Positions 29,793-38,195 of a DNA stretch of 64,000 nucleotides are shown one piece after another. The stretch covers positions 1 through 64,000 of the forward strand of contig NZ_JACJSV010000011.1 in assembly GCF_014698335.1 (NCBI RefSeq), read 5' to 3'. Each line of letters opens with the position of its first letter. Within the stretch, counting starts at the first letter, position 1. The DNA comes from Microcystis viridis FACHB-1342. Lineage in GTDB: Bacteria > Cyanobacteriota > Cyanobacteriia > Cyanobacteriales > Microcystaceae. The notes below the pieces were generated by a model. That model ran no database searches. It had not been told where the DNA came from and worked only from the letters and a program-made list of their open reading frames with translations. Position numbers and translations under genes: made by a program.

Positions 29793-29863
29793 AGCGGGTG
29801 AGGGGAATCGAACCCCTATCATTAGCTTGGAAGGCTAGGGTTTTACCACTAAACTACACCCGC
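29793..29863 (-). tRNA. tRNA-Gly (UCC)
   Basis: On the minus strand, from GCGGGTG to CACCCGC plus a discriminator U. The acceptor stem pairs fully, the T arm is GGGGTTCGATTCCCC and the anticodon loop CTTCCAA gives UCC, read as glycine. CCA is not encoded. It is transcribed alone between the LprI-like gene and the HAD gene. Confidence 0.97.
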
Positions 29864-29948
29864 ATTTTCTTAGCACTTTTGTTAGCATAACACGAATTGC
29901 CAATTTTTGCAAGTAGGGATTTTCAGCTTGTTAATCGCCTCTAGATGG

Positions 29949-30689
29949 TCATAGATTGCCTAAAAATCCCGATCGCTCCTTTGTATCCCCGATTTGGCTA
30001 AAAGTTTCCTCCACGCGATCGAGGTCTAGTTGGGAGAAATTATCGATCGCCCAGTTGGACACTCTCTGCATAAAATGGAAGGGGTAGGTATGAGCGATTC
30101 CCACCACCTGCATTCCCGCTCTTTTTGCCGCTTCGCAACCGACAAAAGTATCTTCAATCACCAGACATTCCCAGGGTTGCAACTGTAGATTAAAATTCCA
30201 ACGATTGAATCTTTCTACGGCCAGTAAATAACCATCCGGTTGGGGTTTACTGGTGCTGATCTCATCACCGGTGACAATGACACTAAAGTAATCCCCAAGG
30301 CCCGTCTGTTGCAAGATTGATTCCACTTCCGAGCGTATTGCTCCCGTCACCAAACCGATTTGTAGATCCCTGGCCTTAACTCGTTTTAAAAAAGAGTATA
30401 TCTCTTCATAAATAGGAAGTTTCTCTAATTTTTCTAATCTTTCTCGGTATAAACTCGCTTTTTTGTTAATTAACTTAGTCAGATACTCCTCGGTCACTTG
30501 ACGACCGCGACGGGTGAGAACATTACGCAAACAGACGCGATCGCTTCTTCCCAGACATAACTCCGCAAATTCCGACCCTAGGGGCAGTAAATTTTCCCCG
30601 AGCAAGATTTCATTGATTAACTCTTGATGGATTGGTTCATCATTGATGATCACCCCATTAAAATCGAACAGAACAGCCTTTAACATCAA
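29949..30689 (-). CDS. HAD-superfamily hydrolase, beta-phosphoglucomutase-like
   Basis: A 246-residue HAD protein with a helical cap (about 18-90). Motif I is LFDFNGV: the nucleophile Asp9 is present, but the second acid, usually Asp, is Asn11. Motif II is GLVTGA near residue 115, and motif IV is VIEDTFVGCEAAKRAG near 178. The CbbY/beta-phosphoglucomutase subgroup is the closest fit. The Asn11 change occurs in some natural HAD proteins and may alter phosphatase activity. Single gene; substrate unknown. Confidence 0.85.
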   Translation of the reverse strand: MMLKAVLFDFNGVIINDEPIHQELINEILLGENLLPLGSEFAELCLGRSDRVCLRNVLTRRGRQVTEEYLTKLINKKASLYRERLEKLEKLPIYEEIYSFLKRVKARDLQIGLVTGAIRSEVESILQQTGLGDYFSVIVTGDEISTSKPQPDGYLLAVERFNRWNFNLQLQPWECLVIEDTFVGCEAAKRAGMQVVGIAHTYPFHFMQRVSNWAIDNFSQLDLDRVEETFSQIGDTKERSGFLGNL

Positions 30690-30804
30690 TCTTAGACAGA
30701 AAAGCTAATAAATACTCAGTGTTCTTGATTATACTAAAGTTTTTCGTCGAGGCTGGGGGGGTCTTGTCCCTGACCCCATCTCAACAAACAATTTTAACTG
30801 GAAA

Positions 30805-30868
30805 ATTGCCAAGGCCTTGACAAATTCCCAGATTTGTTCTATTATTTTGTTATAGTGGGAATCCGTGC
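30805..30868 (+). promoter_or_regulatory. Conserved promoter-like element, copy 1
   Basis: TTGACA at 30817-30822, 17 bases, TATTAT at 30840-30845, then TGGGAATCCGTGC. Two further copies lie at 35535-35587 and 36248-36300 on the opposite strand. All three share TTGACAAA, a CCC...GATTTG spacer, a -10 box and GGGAATCCGTGC. Copy 1 reads towards the conflict cluster's 3' end and has no gene directly downstream on its strand. Confidence 0.6.
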
Positions 30869-30900
30869 TGTCCTGTAACCCCCCTATTTGGGGCTGAAAT
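30857..30900 (+). ncRNA. Possible short transcript from promoter-like copy 1
   Basis: Downstream of the promoter-like element a small hairpin CCCC TATTT GGGG (30881-30893) could end a very short RNA. There is no T run and no family match, so this is only a candidate. Confidence 0.2.
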
Positions 30901-31010
30901 ATTAGCCAAAAATATAACAAAAGAATTTAGGGACCTGCGTGGGAATAATATCCCAACCGATCGGAGGGCGCAAGCTTTGCGCCCCTACAGTAACGGATTT
31001 TGTCCACAAT

Positions 31011-31084
31011 GTAGGGGCGAACTGCGTTCGCCCAAAAGGTACATTAATGTAGGGGCGAACTGCGTTCGCCCAAAAGGTACATTA
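31011..31084. repeat. Two-copy direct repeat with REP-like palindrome
   Basis: A 38-bp unit beginning GTAGGGGCGAACTGCGTTCG occurs twice in tandem with no spacer. Each holds a GGGCGAAC/GTTCGCCC palindrome. A relative (GTAGGGGCGAATTGCATTCG) is inside the family B element at about 43122. With 30967-30990 it forms a REP-like cluster after the membrane ATPase gene. Confidence 0.8.
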
Positions 31085-31100
31085 TTAAAGCGCAAGTCCC

Positions 31101-33668
31101 TTAGGCCATTGTTTCCGATACCCAACGACGGAATAATTCCACAGCAATCCGATAACGGCAGTCTTGGCATTCGATGACATGATGATTTTCAAGGGTTTTT
31201 AGGGCCCGGTCGAGAGTTGTGGCAGTTAGTCCGGTGCTGGACAGTAAATCTGCCCGGGTTAATCCTTGCAGATGGGGAGAAAGAACTATTAAAATCTCCT
31301 GTTGTCCGGCCGCATCTTGTTTAGCCTGTTTCCAGACACCCGTAAAATAATAATTCCCCCTTTGGAAAAACTCGTCATCGATAGCTTTTTCCACATCTTC
31401 CACCTGAAAACGAATATCTTGGGGACGTTGCAACTCAAAGACCTGTTTATTATAAAAACGTACCAGATGAAAGCCGATCAGTTGTACTAAATAGGGTTGA
31501 CCGTGGGTAAGTTGATAAATTTTGTCCAAAGCGGATGGGGTATAGTCTAGGGGAAAATCCTCGTCTTCCCCAACGGGATTAGCGAGGATAACGCGAGTAG
31601 ATTCAGGAGAGAGGAAACTAACTGGAATCGGGTAAACACTGCCAAAAAAAGGATGAAAATAATCGGCAGTCATCTCCTCTAGGGTATGTAATCCGGCAAA
31701 AACAAAAGCTAGACGCGGACTACTCTGGACAAGGGAACGCAGATAGCCGAGGAAATTCGGGGGGAGGGTATTCGCTTCGATTAAATCCTCAATTATCTCG
31801 AACTCATCGAGGGCAATAATTAAACCGGTTTTAGCTTTTTTCGGCAGAATCTGGCGCATCAGACGGTCTAAATAACGATTAAAATACATTTCTGGATGTT
31901 GGGAGATTTTTTCCTCTTCTGGGGCATCAATTGCCAAAGTTTGGGCGATTTCCTCAGCCATAGTCAGGAGAACTTCGGCTAGGCTGGTTACTGTGGCCAA
32001 GCGCTGTAAATTAATGTAGATAACCGAGACATTTGGTGGAAGATAGGCCTCCAGATTGCGTAGAATCGAAGTTTTACCCATGCGACGATGACCATAGAGA
32101 ACCACGGAGGATAGGTTATCTCCGGACCACATTGACTGAAGTTCCCGCAGGATATCCTCACGACCAACAAAGCGTTGACCGATCACTGGATCACCGATAA
32201 TGTAGGGATTAGGAATCGGTTGGGTAATAGTTACCGTTCCCACCGTTCCCGCGATGGATGTGCTAATTTTTGCCCATTTTTCGGCAATAGAAAGGATTAA
32301 TTCTTTTTCTGCTTGGGGTAAAGTAGCCGCCTTTTGGTCGGTTATATCCCTTAATTCCCCGATAATCCGATTAAGAGCGAGGGATCTGGTCTGTTGGGAG
32401 TAACTTCTCTGGACTAAAGCCATTTCTGTGATAACTAGATTTAAACTGCTGATAGCTTGCCAAGTTTGCGGACGTAATGAAGGTTCTGCGGCAATGGGGG
32501 CAACCTCCAGGGAAGCGATACTATCGGGAGTTGCTGCCAGACTAAATCGGTGTAAAGTTTGGGCGAGGCTATACATTTCTTCCCCGTAGGCGAGGGAACG
32601 TACCACAGCAAAGGCTTTTTCGGCTTTTTCGGTGTCCCGTTGGCGAAGATACCAAAAACCGGCGGCGGCGGCACGAGCAGGGGTATCGAGACGGATTTTG
32701 CTGGGAGGAAAAGAAAACAGTTTCGCCGACGCATATTTTAACAATTGCCAATCGGAGGGATTTTCTGCCAGACGGGAGACGCGATAGATAATTTCTGCCT
32801 CTGGGAATTGCGATAAAACGCGGTTAACGGCGACAAGGACAGGAATAAACTGGCGGCTGTACTGAAGGTATTGATTGAGGTTATTAATAGCCGTTTCCCA
32901 GTCTTGCTGTAACCATTGTTGTAGAGTCGAGGTTAACCCCGGCAGCGGTAGAAGGGTAATACGGGGAAAAAGTCGCCCTTGGGGACCAGCCAAAAGCCCG
33001 ATTAGCCAATTATCAGGACGGAAAAAGGCGAATATAATCCCCACGCTGGACACCACGCCGGACACCACGCCGGACACCACGCCGGACACCACGCCGAAGT
33101 CCACGCCCAACGACACGCCGAACAGCACGCCGGACGACACCAAGCCAGACTCCACGCCGTACCCCACGCCGTACCCCACGCCCAACACCACGCCGTACCC
33201 CACGCCCAACACCACGCCCAACCCCACGCCCAACCCCACGCCCAACACCACGCCGTACCCCACGCCCAACACCACGCCCAACACCACGCCGCCGTACCCC
33301 ACGCCCAACCCCACGCCCGACACCACGCCCCACACCACGCCCCACACCACGCCCACCCAATTAACAGAAAGTCCTAAATTTGCCGCTATGCTACAGATAA
33401 TGAGAGGGGTAATTACAGTTAAGAGAAGACCCTGAATCCCTAGACGCAATTGTACGGGATGGTCGCGGAGAAATTGCCTTGTATCGCGCCATGTTTTCTG
33501 TTCTTTTAATTTATCGCCGCCGCCTCTCGTTTCCACATACCAGCGCACTGCTTGGGGAAAATAAAACACCCAGTACAACAGCAAAAGATAATCAAAGGGA
33601 TTCCATAAAGATAAATCGCGTCTGAGTTTAGGAGCGAGATTAATTCTGGGGACGGTGCTTTCCTTCAT
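31101..33668 (-). CDS. Membrane-anchored STAND/AAA-like ATPase with Gly-Val repeat region
   Basis: An 855-residue protein. After a short cytosolic N-terminus come hydrophobic segments (about 25-40 and 75-100), then a Gly-Val tandem array of roughly 105 residues (about 104-210) that should be membrane-embedded. A helical region follows. The C-terminal half is an archaeal-ATPase-like P-loop NTPase with [10 protein letters not shown] near residue 523, the Walker [10 protein letters not shown] near 614 and a winged-helix end. It is third in line after the Trypco1 and trypsin-ATPase genes, with a family A element between. The role, inferred from context, is in a conflict system. Confidence 0.75.
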   Translation of the reverse strand: MKESTVPRINLAPKLRRDLSLWNPFDYLLLLYWVFYFPQAVRWYVETRGGGDKLKEQKTWRDTRQFLRDHPVQLRLGIQGLLLTVITPLIICSIAANLGLSVNWVGVVWGVVWGVVSGVGLGVGYGGVVLGVVLGVGYGVVLGVGLGVGLGVVLGVGYGVVLGVGYGVGYGVESGLVSSGVLFGVSLGVDFGVVSGVVSGVVSGVVSSVGIIFAFFRPDNWLIGLLAGPQGRLFPRITLLPLPGLTSTLQQWLQQDWETAINNLNQYLQYSRQFIPVLVAVNRVLSQFPEAEIIYRVSRLAENPSDWQLLKYASAKLFSFPPSKIRLDTPARAAAAGFWYLRQRDTEKAEKAFAVVRSLAYGEEMYSLAQTLHRFSLAATPDSIASLEVAPIAAEPSLRPQTWQAISSLNLVITEMALVQRSYSQQTRSLALNRIIGELRDITDQKAATLPQAEKELILSIAEKWAKISTSIAGTVGTVTITQPIPNPYIIGDPVIGQRFVGREDILRELQSMWSGDNLSSVVLYGHRRMGKTSILRNLEAYLPPNVSVIYINLQRLATVTSLAEVLLTMAEEIAQTLAIDAPEEEKISQHPEMYFNRYLDRLMRQILPKKAKTGLIIALDEFEIIEDLIEANTLPPNFLGYLRSLVQSSPRLAFVFAGLHTLEEMTADYFHPFFGSVYPIPVSFLSPESTRVILANPVGEDEDFPLDYTPSALDKIYQLTHGQPYLVQLIGFHLVRFYNKQVFELQRPQDIRFQVEDVEKAIDDEFFQRGNYYFTGVWKQAKQDAAGQQEILIVLSPHLQGLTRADLLSSTGLTATTLDRALKTLENHHVIECQDCRYRIAVELFRRWVSETMA
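33045..33357. repeat. Tandem coding repeat (GTGGGCGTG-type, Val-Gly)
   Basis: On the plus strand it reads as repeated CCACGCC, ACACCACGCCG and CCCCACGCCCAAC units, i.e. GGCGTGG on the coding strand. It encodes GVVxGVVxGV, GVGYGV and GVGLGV repeats of the membrane ATPase. The near-identical codons point to recent expansion and likely length variation between strains. Confidence 0.9.
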
Positions 33669-33706
33669 AATTTTTATCTCTAGCTATTTACCCGGTGATG
33701 GTTTAT

Positions 33707-33838
33707 TAAGTAGTTAGGTGTTACTCAAGGTAGGGTTGATTCATGAATCAACCCTACTATTCAGCACCCCCCTTATCAAGGGGGGCAGGGGGGATCAAAC
33801 CAAAAATTAAATCAACTTATTGTTTAGTTATAACCTAA
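33707..33838. mobile_element. MITE-like element, family A copy with inserted palindrome
   Basis: Starts TAAGTAGTTAGGTGTTA, contains the CACCCCCCTTATCAAGG core and ends TTATAACCTAAG. A perfect 28-bp palindrome (33730-33757, arms GTAGGGTTGATTCA) sits inside the left part. The right end supplies the last bases and TAG stop of the trypsin-ATPase gene (33835-33837), so the element has reset that gene's 3' end or abuts it. Confidence 0.7.
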
Positions 33839-35130
33839 GTTCGGGATGCTGAGTTATTGACTTTGGTTTGATAAAGTTTAAAACAATTTTGCATCACCTC
33901 TCGCGGCTTTCCTTGACTTTGCCTAACAAGAGAACTTATTTCCTCCTCAGTAAAAGTCACTCCAGTTTGACTTAGACGATGACTAATAAACTCTTTAATT
34001 TTAGCTTCATCCCATAATTTAATCGGAAATTGTTGACAAATTCCCTCGAAAGGTGAATCACCTCCTTTGTTATCAGGAAATAAAACATCAAGGGAACGAT
34101 TAGCCGCTACTACTAATCTTAAAGGTGGATCGGGACGATTAGCCAACTCTCTTAATTGACTTCTAAGCTGATAGCTGAAATATTTTTGAGTCATATTATC
34201 TACCACATCCAATAATAACAGGATTTTGTGTTTTTCTAATTCCCTAGTTAATCTAGTTCCTTTGAGCGGTTTATCGTAATTCGCATCTATACCAATCTGA
34301 TGACATAATTCATAATAAAAATCCTTATCTCCTGCTAATCCTTCTAAGTTTAGATACAAGGGTTGTCGCTGACTAAGTAAATACTCCCTTGCTTGATGGT
34401 AAATTCCCCAAAGCAGGGTGGTTTTTCCCGTTCCCCTTTCCCCGATAATAGCAGCACTACTGCCGGAATTTAAAACCTCAAAAATATCTTTAATTTCTTG
34501 TTCCCGGCCAAAAATCTGCTGAATTTCTTCAATACCTCCGGAAGTGGGTTTAAAAGGATTATGGGCATTTTTTTGGGGTTGTAATTGCGGAAAATATTTA
34601 AAAATAGTCTGAACTGGAATCGCTCTTCCTCCTAAATCAGTAAACTCATCTCTGGTTATATTCACCACTCCGCACACTTTCCCCGTGCGTAAATTTAACA
34701 GAGGTGAACCACTAAAACCGGGTTGTACTTGCCCTAATTTAAACTTGATTAAGGGGTTTTCATCCCCCGTTAAACCTATATACTCAAAGTCACTAGGATC
34801 ACCGTTCGGATACTCGTTGGTATAGCCGAAAGTGTATAATTTATCTGTTAATTGTAAATCGTGATCAAAATCGACATATTTGTGATCTAAAGACGAGTTT
34901 AATTGTAAAAGAGCCAGATCGATCCCATCTAGATTCGGTAAGTGGATAATTTTAGCCCCAGAAATTTGACCTTGCCAAATTATCTCGATAGTCTCGCGAT
35001 TATCCCGCGCATCTTTCACCACATGAAGACAGGTCAAAATTAACCCTTGTCCCACAAAAAAGCCTGTTCCTGACCCATAGATTAACTTTAACCTGACAGT
35101 GTACGGGGGTAGAGATTCCGGGGTAAGCAT
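33835..35130 (-). CDS. Trypsin-like protease fused to a P-loop ATPase
   Basis: A 431-residue protein. The N-terminal chymotrypsin-fold protease has the triad His36 (TCLHVV), Asp71 (GIDLAL) and Ser140 (PGFSGSP), all intact. A STAND/AAA-type ATPase follows with IFGREQEI, the P-loop GERGTGKTT near residue 230 and Walker B KILLLLDVVD. It lies 9 bp after the Trypco1 gene. Trypsin-STAND fusions beside Trypco1 are part of predicted NTP-dependent conflict systems described by Aravind's group; the role in defence or suicide is inferred. No signal peptide, so cytoplasmic. Confidence 0.85.
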   Translation of the reverse strand: MLTPESLPPYTVRLKLIYGSGTGFFVGQGLILTCLHVVKDARDNRETIEIIWQGQISGAKIIHLPNLDGIDLALLQLNSSLDHKYVDFDHDLQLTDKLYTFGYTNEYPNGDPSDFEYIGLTGDENPLIKFKLGQVQPGFSGSPLLNLRTGKVCGVVNITRDEFTDLGGRAIPVQTIFKYFPQLQPQKNAHNPFKPTSGGIEEIQQIFGREQEIKDIFEVLNSGSSAAIIGERGTGKTTLLWGIYHQAREYLLSQRQPLYLNLEGLAGDKDFYYELCHQIGIDANYDKPLKGTRLTRELEKHKILLLLDVVDNMTQKYFSYQLRSQLRELANRPDPPLRLVVAANRSLDVLFPDNKGGDSPFEGICQQFPIKLWDEAKIKEFISHRLSQTGVTFTEEEISSLVRQSQGKPREVMQNCFKLYQTKVNNSASRT

Positions 35131-35139
35131 TTAATCAAT

Positions 35140-35445
35140 TTATCCTCCCCATTCCAGAGTAATTTTTAAATTTCCCTTTCCTTCACCTTCCACAATTAAA
35201 GCGGTTAGTTTACCAGATTTTACCCTGACTTCTACCCCAAATTCTACGGTTGCCTTTTTGGGCTGCACTTTACTTATCGTAGCAGCGATCGATTCAGTAA
35301 CTGCCTCAATTGTATCAGCCACACTTTGAAAGTCAAATATTTGATCGGATACTTCCCGTTCACCACCGAAACTTCTCGCTTCCACTAACATGGTGACATT
35401 TTCTTTAACTTTCACTGAAATAATCTCAGATTTAGATTCTGGCAT
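35140..35445 (-). CDS. Trypsin-co-occurring domain protein (Trypco1-like)
   Basis: A 101-residue protein. The pattern (IISVKVKENVTMLVEARSFGG opening, a central helix SVADTIEAVTESIAATISKV, then VEFGVEVRVKSGKLTAL and a C-terminal ITLEWGG) fits the CU044_2847/Trypco1 family that occurs next to trypsin-like proteases. Strong ribosome site GGAGGAG five bases before ATG. It is the first gene of the operon and follows promoter-like copy 2. Probably a partner or substrate of the protease; inferred. Confidence 0.8.
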   Translation of the reverse strand: MPESKSEIISVKVKENVTMLVEARSFGGEREVSDQIFDFQSVADTIEAVTESIAATISKVQPKKATVEFGVEVRVKSGKLTALIVEGEGKGNLKITLEWGG

Positions 35446-35508
35446 AAGGCTCCTCCAATGACCCGTTTATGGTTTTCTCGATTGCTTCTCGGACAAACTT
35501 ATAGCGGA

Positions 35509-35609
35509 ACTAAAAAGGCTTATATATATTTCGGCACGGATTCCCATTATACTAGAAAGTATAGGTCAAATCGAGGGATTTTGTCAAGTCTTTTTTGCCA
35601 TTAATCTAT
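35509..35609 (-). promoter_or_regulatory. Conserved promoter-like element, copy 2, upstream of the Trypco1 operon
   Basis: On the minus strand: TTGACA (35587-35582), 18 bases, TATACT (35563-35558), a second TATAAT (35551-35546), then GGGAATCCGTGC. It should drive the Trypco1/trypsin-ATPase operon; a leader of about 90 bases follows. The whole 101 bp is repeated with few changes at 36221-36322. Confidence 0.75.
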
Positions 35610-35740
35610 TTGTGTTATGCAGTGGAGGGGGTTATAAGGAATAAAACCCCGATAGAGACAGACATTGCTGCGATTTTTGTCAATTGTTTTCGCTCTAGAA
35701 CAAACTAATCAATTAAGTCTCTTGCCATATAAGGATTTAG

Positions 35741-35992
35741 TCAATTTATGCCCCTATATCGAACCATACCAAGTAACGAAGAACCTTCTTTTTCCTCTTC
35801 TTGAATCGCCGATTTCGGGACAATGACGACGTTAACCGATTCTTCTACTTCGTTGAATAGTTCTAAAACATATCCTTCCTCACCCCCCTTCGGATGGGCA
35901 ACTATATCAACAAGAATCGCCGAATCACCCTGCTTAAGATTGTATTCGGGAACGTCGCGGGCTAGGGTCACTTCTTCGTATAGTTGCGCCAT
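35741..35992 (-). CDS. DUF4926 domain protein
   Basis: An 83-residue protein with KQGDSAILVDIV, GGEEGYVLELFNEV and VVIVPKSAI, the DUF4926 pattern. It begins four bases after the stop of the upstream fragment (see 35996-36140), so it once formed a two-gene unit like the one at 10300-10896. Function unknown. Its own ribosome site GAAAGG lies in the fragment tail. Confidence 0.75.
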   Translation of the reverse strand: MAQLYEEVTLARDVPEYNLKQGDSAILVDIVAHPKGGEEGYVLELFNEVEESVNVVIVPKSAIQEEEKEGSSLLGMVRYRGIN

Positions 35993-35995
35993 GGT

Positions 35996-36140
35996 TTATT
36001 TTTCCTTTCGGGGTTTGAGGGTGATAAATTGAAATTGATGATCTAGGTTTCGTTTTAGCCAAATCGTGACAACGGATAGGGGAACTTGATTACTGCTGAT
36101 TAATTCCCCCTCGACTCTATAGAAGGTTCCGTATTCGATT
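35996..36140 (-). pseudogene. 3' fragment of a DUF6883-like gene
   Basis: The minus-strand frame reads EYGTFYRVEGELISSNQVPL, then VVTIWLKRNLDHQFQF and ends ITLKPRKEK. The EYGxxYxVEGEL and TIW pattern resembles the C-terminal part of some DUF6883 proteins. The 5' part is gone: a TGA comes just before and unrelated repeat DNA follows. A similar fragment lies at 49140-49262. Confidence 0.55.
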
Positions 36141-36174
36141 CACCGATCAAGTGTATTAATTGATATTGTTTCAA

Positions 36175-36223
36175 GTTTTTTTTGGGGTTGTAATTGCAGA
36201 AAGTTTTTTGAAATAGTCTGGAC
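36175..36223. repeat. Stray copy of an internal piece of the trypsin-ATPase gene
   Basis: TTTTTTTGGGGTTGTAATTG and the next ~28 bases match, with about six differences, 34568-34615 inside the trypsin-ATPase coding sequence. It joins directly to promoter-like copy 3. This is the scar of a second, mostly deleted copy of the cluster or a recombination event. Confidence 0.65.
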
Positions 36224-36322
36224 TAAAAAGGCTTATATATATTTCGGCACGGATTCCCATTATACTAGAAAGTATAGGTCAAATCGAGAGATTTTGTCAA
36301 GTTTTTTTTGCCATTAATCTAT
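36221..36322 (-). promoter_or_regulatory. Conserved promoter-like element, copy 3
   Basis: Same design as copy 2: TTGACA (36300-36295), 18 bases, TATACT (36276-36271), then GGGAATCCGTGC. It lies upstream of the DUF6883-like fragment and the DUF4926 gene on the minus strand and may transcribe them. Confidence 0.7.
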
Positions 36323-36365
36323 ATAATTGTCGGGCTGCTCACCAGTCATTGTCCTGAAAAAAATT

Positions 36366-36638
36366 ATGCCCCGGTTTGTTAAACAAGCATATATGCAGCG
36401 TTTAATCAAGTCAGTCCCGATGAAAAAATTTTCACCCCCACAGATGAAAGAGGTTTCTTTCCCTACACCCCACACCCTACACCCTACACCCTCTTTCAAG
36501 TCAGGACGGGAGACAAAAACGAGTTATTGGACAGAAAGAGGCGATGGGATGTTATTATTTAAAGCCGATTCCCCGGAAGCAGCCGAATCGATCATCGGGC
36601 AGCATCCCCTGGCGAATAGTAGTGGAATAGGCTATTAA
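36366..36638 (+). pseudogene. Disrupted YCII-family gene
   Basis: Starts MPRFVKQAYMQRLIK, like the N-terminus of YciI-type proteins. It is interrupted by tandem CCCTACACCC repeats (about 36462-36491). It then resumes the family pattern as SGRETKTSYWTERGDGMLLF and KADSPEAAESIIGQHPLA before an early stop. The frame stays open, but about 25 residues of domain are replaced and the usual C-terminus is missing. Probably non-functional. YCII proteins are small dimeric enzymes of uncertain role. Confidence 0.55.
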
Positions 36639-36651
36639 AGGAGTGAACCCT

Positions 36652-38193
36652 GTGCAAATATTCACAACAATCCCCGGTTTACGCACTTTTTTGGCTGATT
36701 ATCGCCATGATCACAGTATTGCCCTCGTGCCAACCATGGGCGCCCTCCATAAAGGTCATGCTAGTCTAATTCGACGCGCAGTGACGGAAGCGGAGGTAAC
36801 TGTGGTCAGTATTTTTGTTAATCCTCTACAATTTGGCCCCACAGAGGATTTTTCTCGCTATCCCCGCAGCCTTGACAGCGATCGCCAATTGTGTGAATCT
36901 TTGGGAGTTGCTGCTATTTTTGCTCCCAGTGCGGAAACTTTAGGAATTGGTGATTCTGAGGAGATAACCGCAGTTGTTCCCCCGATTTCTCTGACTAGCG
37001 GGTTATGTGGTGCTTTTCGTCCGGGACATTTTCAGGGAGTAGCCACAATTGTCACCAGGTTGTTTAATATTATTGCACCGACGATCGCCTATTTTGGCGA
37101 AAAGGATGCCCAACAGTTAGCGATTATCCGGCAATTAGTCAGGGATTTAAATTTAGCGATCGAGATTCGCGCTTGTGCTACAGTGCGAGAAACATCGGGA
37201 TTAGCAGTTAGTTCTCGCAATCAGTATCTATCGGCCACAGAAAGGGAAAAAGCGACAATTATCGCCCAAAGTTTGCAATTAGCTCTCGAAAGTTTTCGTT
37301 TAGGGGAAAGACAAAGGGAAAAACTACTGGCTATTGTCCAAAAAAATCTCGACAGGGTGCCAGAATTTCGCTGTCAGTATCTGGATTTAGTCCATCCCCA
37401 GAGTTTACAACCGATCGAGCAGATCGAGACAGGGGGACTGTTAGCGATCGCTGGATCGATCGGTCAAACCCGTTTAATTGATAATATTATCTTGCGTCAA
37501 CGTCGGGCAGTTATCGCTATTGATGGACCTGCTGGAGCGGGAAAATCGACAGTAACGCGCTTAGTAGCCGAAAAATTGGGGTTAACCTATCTCGATACCG
37601 GTGCGATGTATCGCGCGGTGACATGGTTAGTGGTGAATTCCGGTCTGGATTTGTCCGCAGAAGCGGCCATCGCCGAGTTATTATCTTTAGCGAAGATAGA
37701 AATAATCCCGGTCGATAGTCCCGAAAATGTGACTATAGTGAAGATTAATGGGCAGGATGTGACTTTAGAGATTCGCTCTCCCGCAATTACCGCGCAAGTG
37801 TCCAGAATTGCCGCTCAAAAAGCGGTGCGACAGCAGTTAGTCACCCTGCAAAGACAGATGGGAATGTCGGGGGGAATAGTTGTGGAAGGTCGGGATATTG
37901 GTACTAATGTTTTCCCAGAAGCGGAATTAAAGATTTTCTTGACAGCGACACCCGAAGAAAGAGCCAGAAGGAGATTAAAAGACTTAGAAGCGCAGGGAAA
38001 TGGTGGGATTAGTCTCGCAGAATTAACCCAAGAGATTGAAAAAAGGGATTATTTGGATAGTAATCGCTCCCTAGCACCCCTGCGAAAAGCCACAGATGCG
38101 ATCGAAGTTAATACCGATCATCTCACTATTACAGAAGTCACGGAAAAAATCATTGCTCTTTATCATCTTAACCAAGGGGATTTAGGGGGATAA
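36652..38193 (+). CDS. panC/cmk: Bifunctional pantoate-beta-alanine ligase / cytidylate kinase
   Basis: About 513 residues. The PanC part (1-275) has VPTMGALHKGH and the KDAQQLAIIRQLV region and makes pantothenate from pantoate and beta-alanine. The Cmk part begins near residue 285 with AIDGPAGAGKSTV and has VVEGRDIGTNVFPEA; it phosphorylates CMP and dCMP. The fusion is typical of cyanobacteria. SD AAAGGAG at 36637-36643 sits 8 bases before GTG 36652; the earlier GTG at 36643 overlaps the SD and is unlikely. The next gene starts 2 bp after the stop. Confidence 0.95.
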   Translation: MQIFTTIPGLRTFLADYRHDHSIALVPTMGALHKGHASLIRRAVTEAEVTVVSIFVNPLQFGPTEDFSRYPRSLDSDRQLCESLGVAAIFAPSAETLGIGDSEEITAVVPPISLTSGLCGAFRPGHFQGVATIVTRLFNIIAPTIAYFGEKDAQQLAIIRQLVRDLNLAIEIRACATVRETSGLAVSSRNQYLSATEREKATIIAQSLQLALESFRLGERQREKLLAIVQKNLDRVPEFRCQYLDLVHPQSLQPIEQIETGGLLAIAGSIGQTRLIDNIILRQRRAVIAIDGPAGAGKSTVTRLVAEKLGLTYLDTGAMYRAVTWLVVNSGLDLSAEAAIAELLSLAKIEIIPVDSPENVTIVKINGQDVTLEIRSPAITAQVSRIAAQKAVRQQLVTLQRQMGMSGGIVVEGRDIGTNVFPEAELKIFLTATPEERARRRLKDLEAQGNGGISLAELTQEIEKRDYLDSNRSLAPLRKATDAIEVNTDHLTITEVTEKIIALYHLNQGDLGG

Positions 38194-38195
38194 TT

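Noticed and set aside
31011-31084. Possible CRISPR repeats
   Set aside because: Only two copies, directly adjacent with no spacers; the unit is a REP-like palindrome also seen elsewhere.
33013-33360. Minus-strand Gly-Arg-Val repeat frame
   Set aside because: Out-of-frame shadow of the same tandem array inside the membrane ATPase gene.
32875-33435. Plus-strand open frame rich in Thr-Pro repeats
   Set aside because: It is the antisense of the Gly-Val repeat in the membrane ATPase gene; the repeat keeps all frames open. No start or ribosome site of its own.
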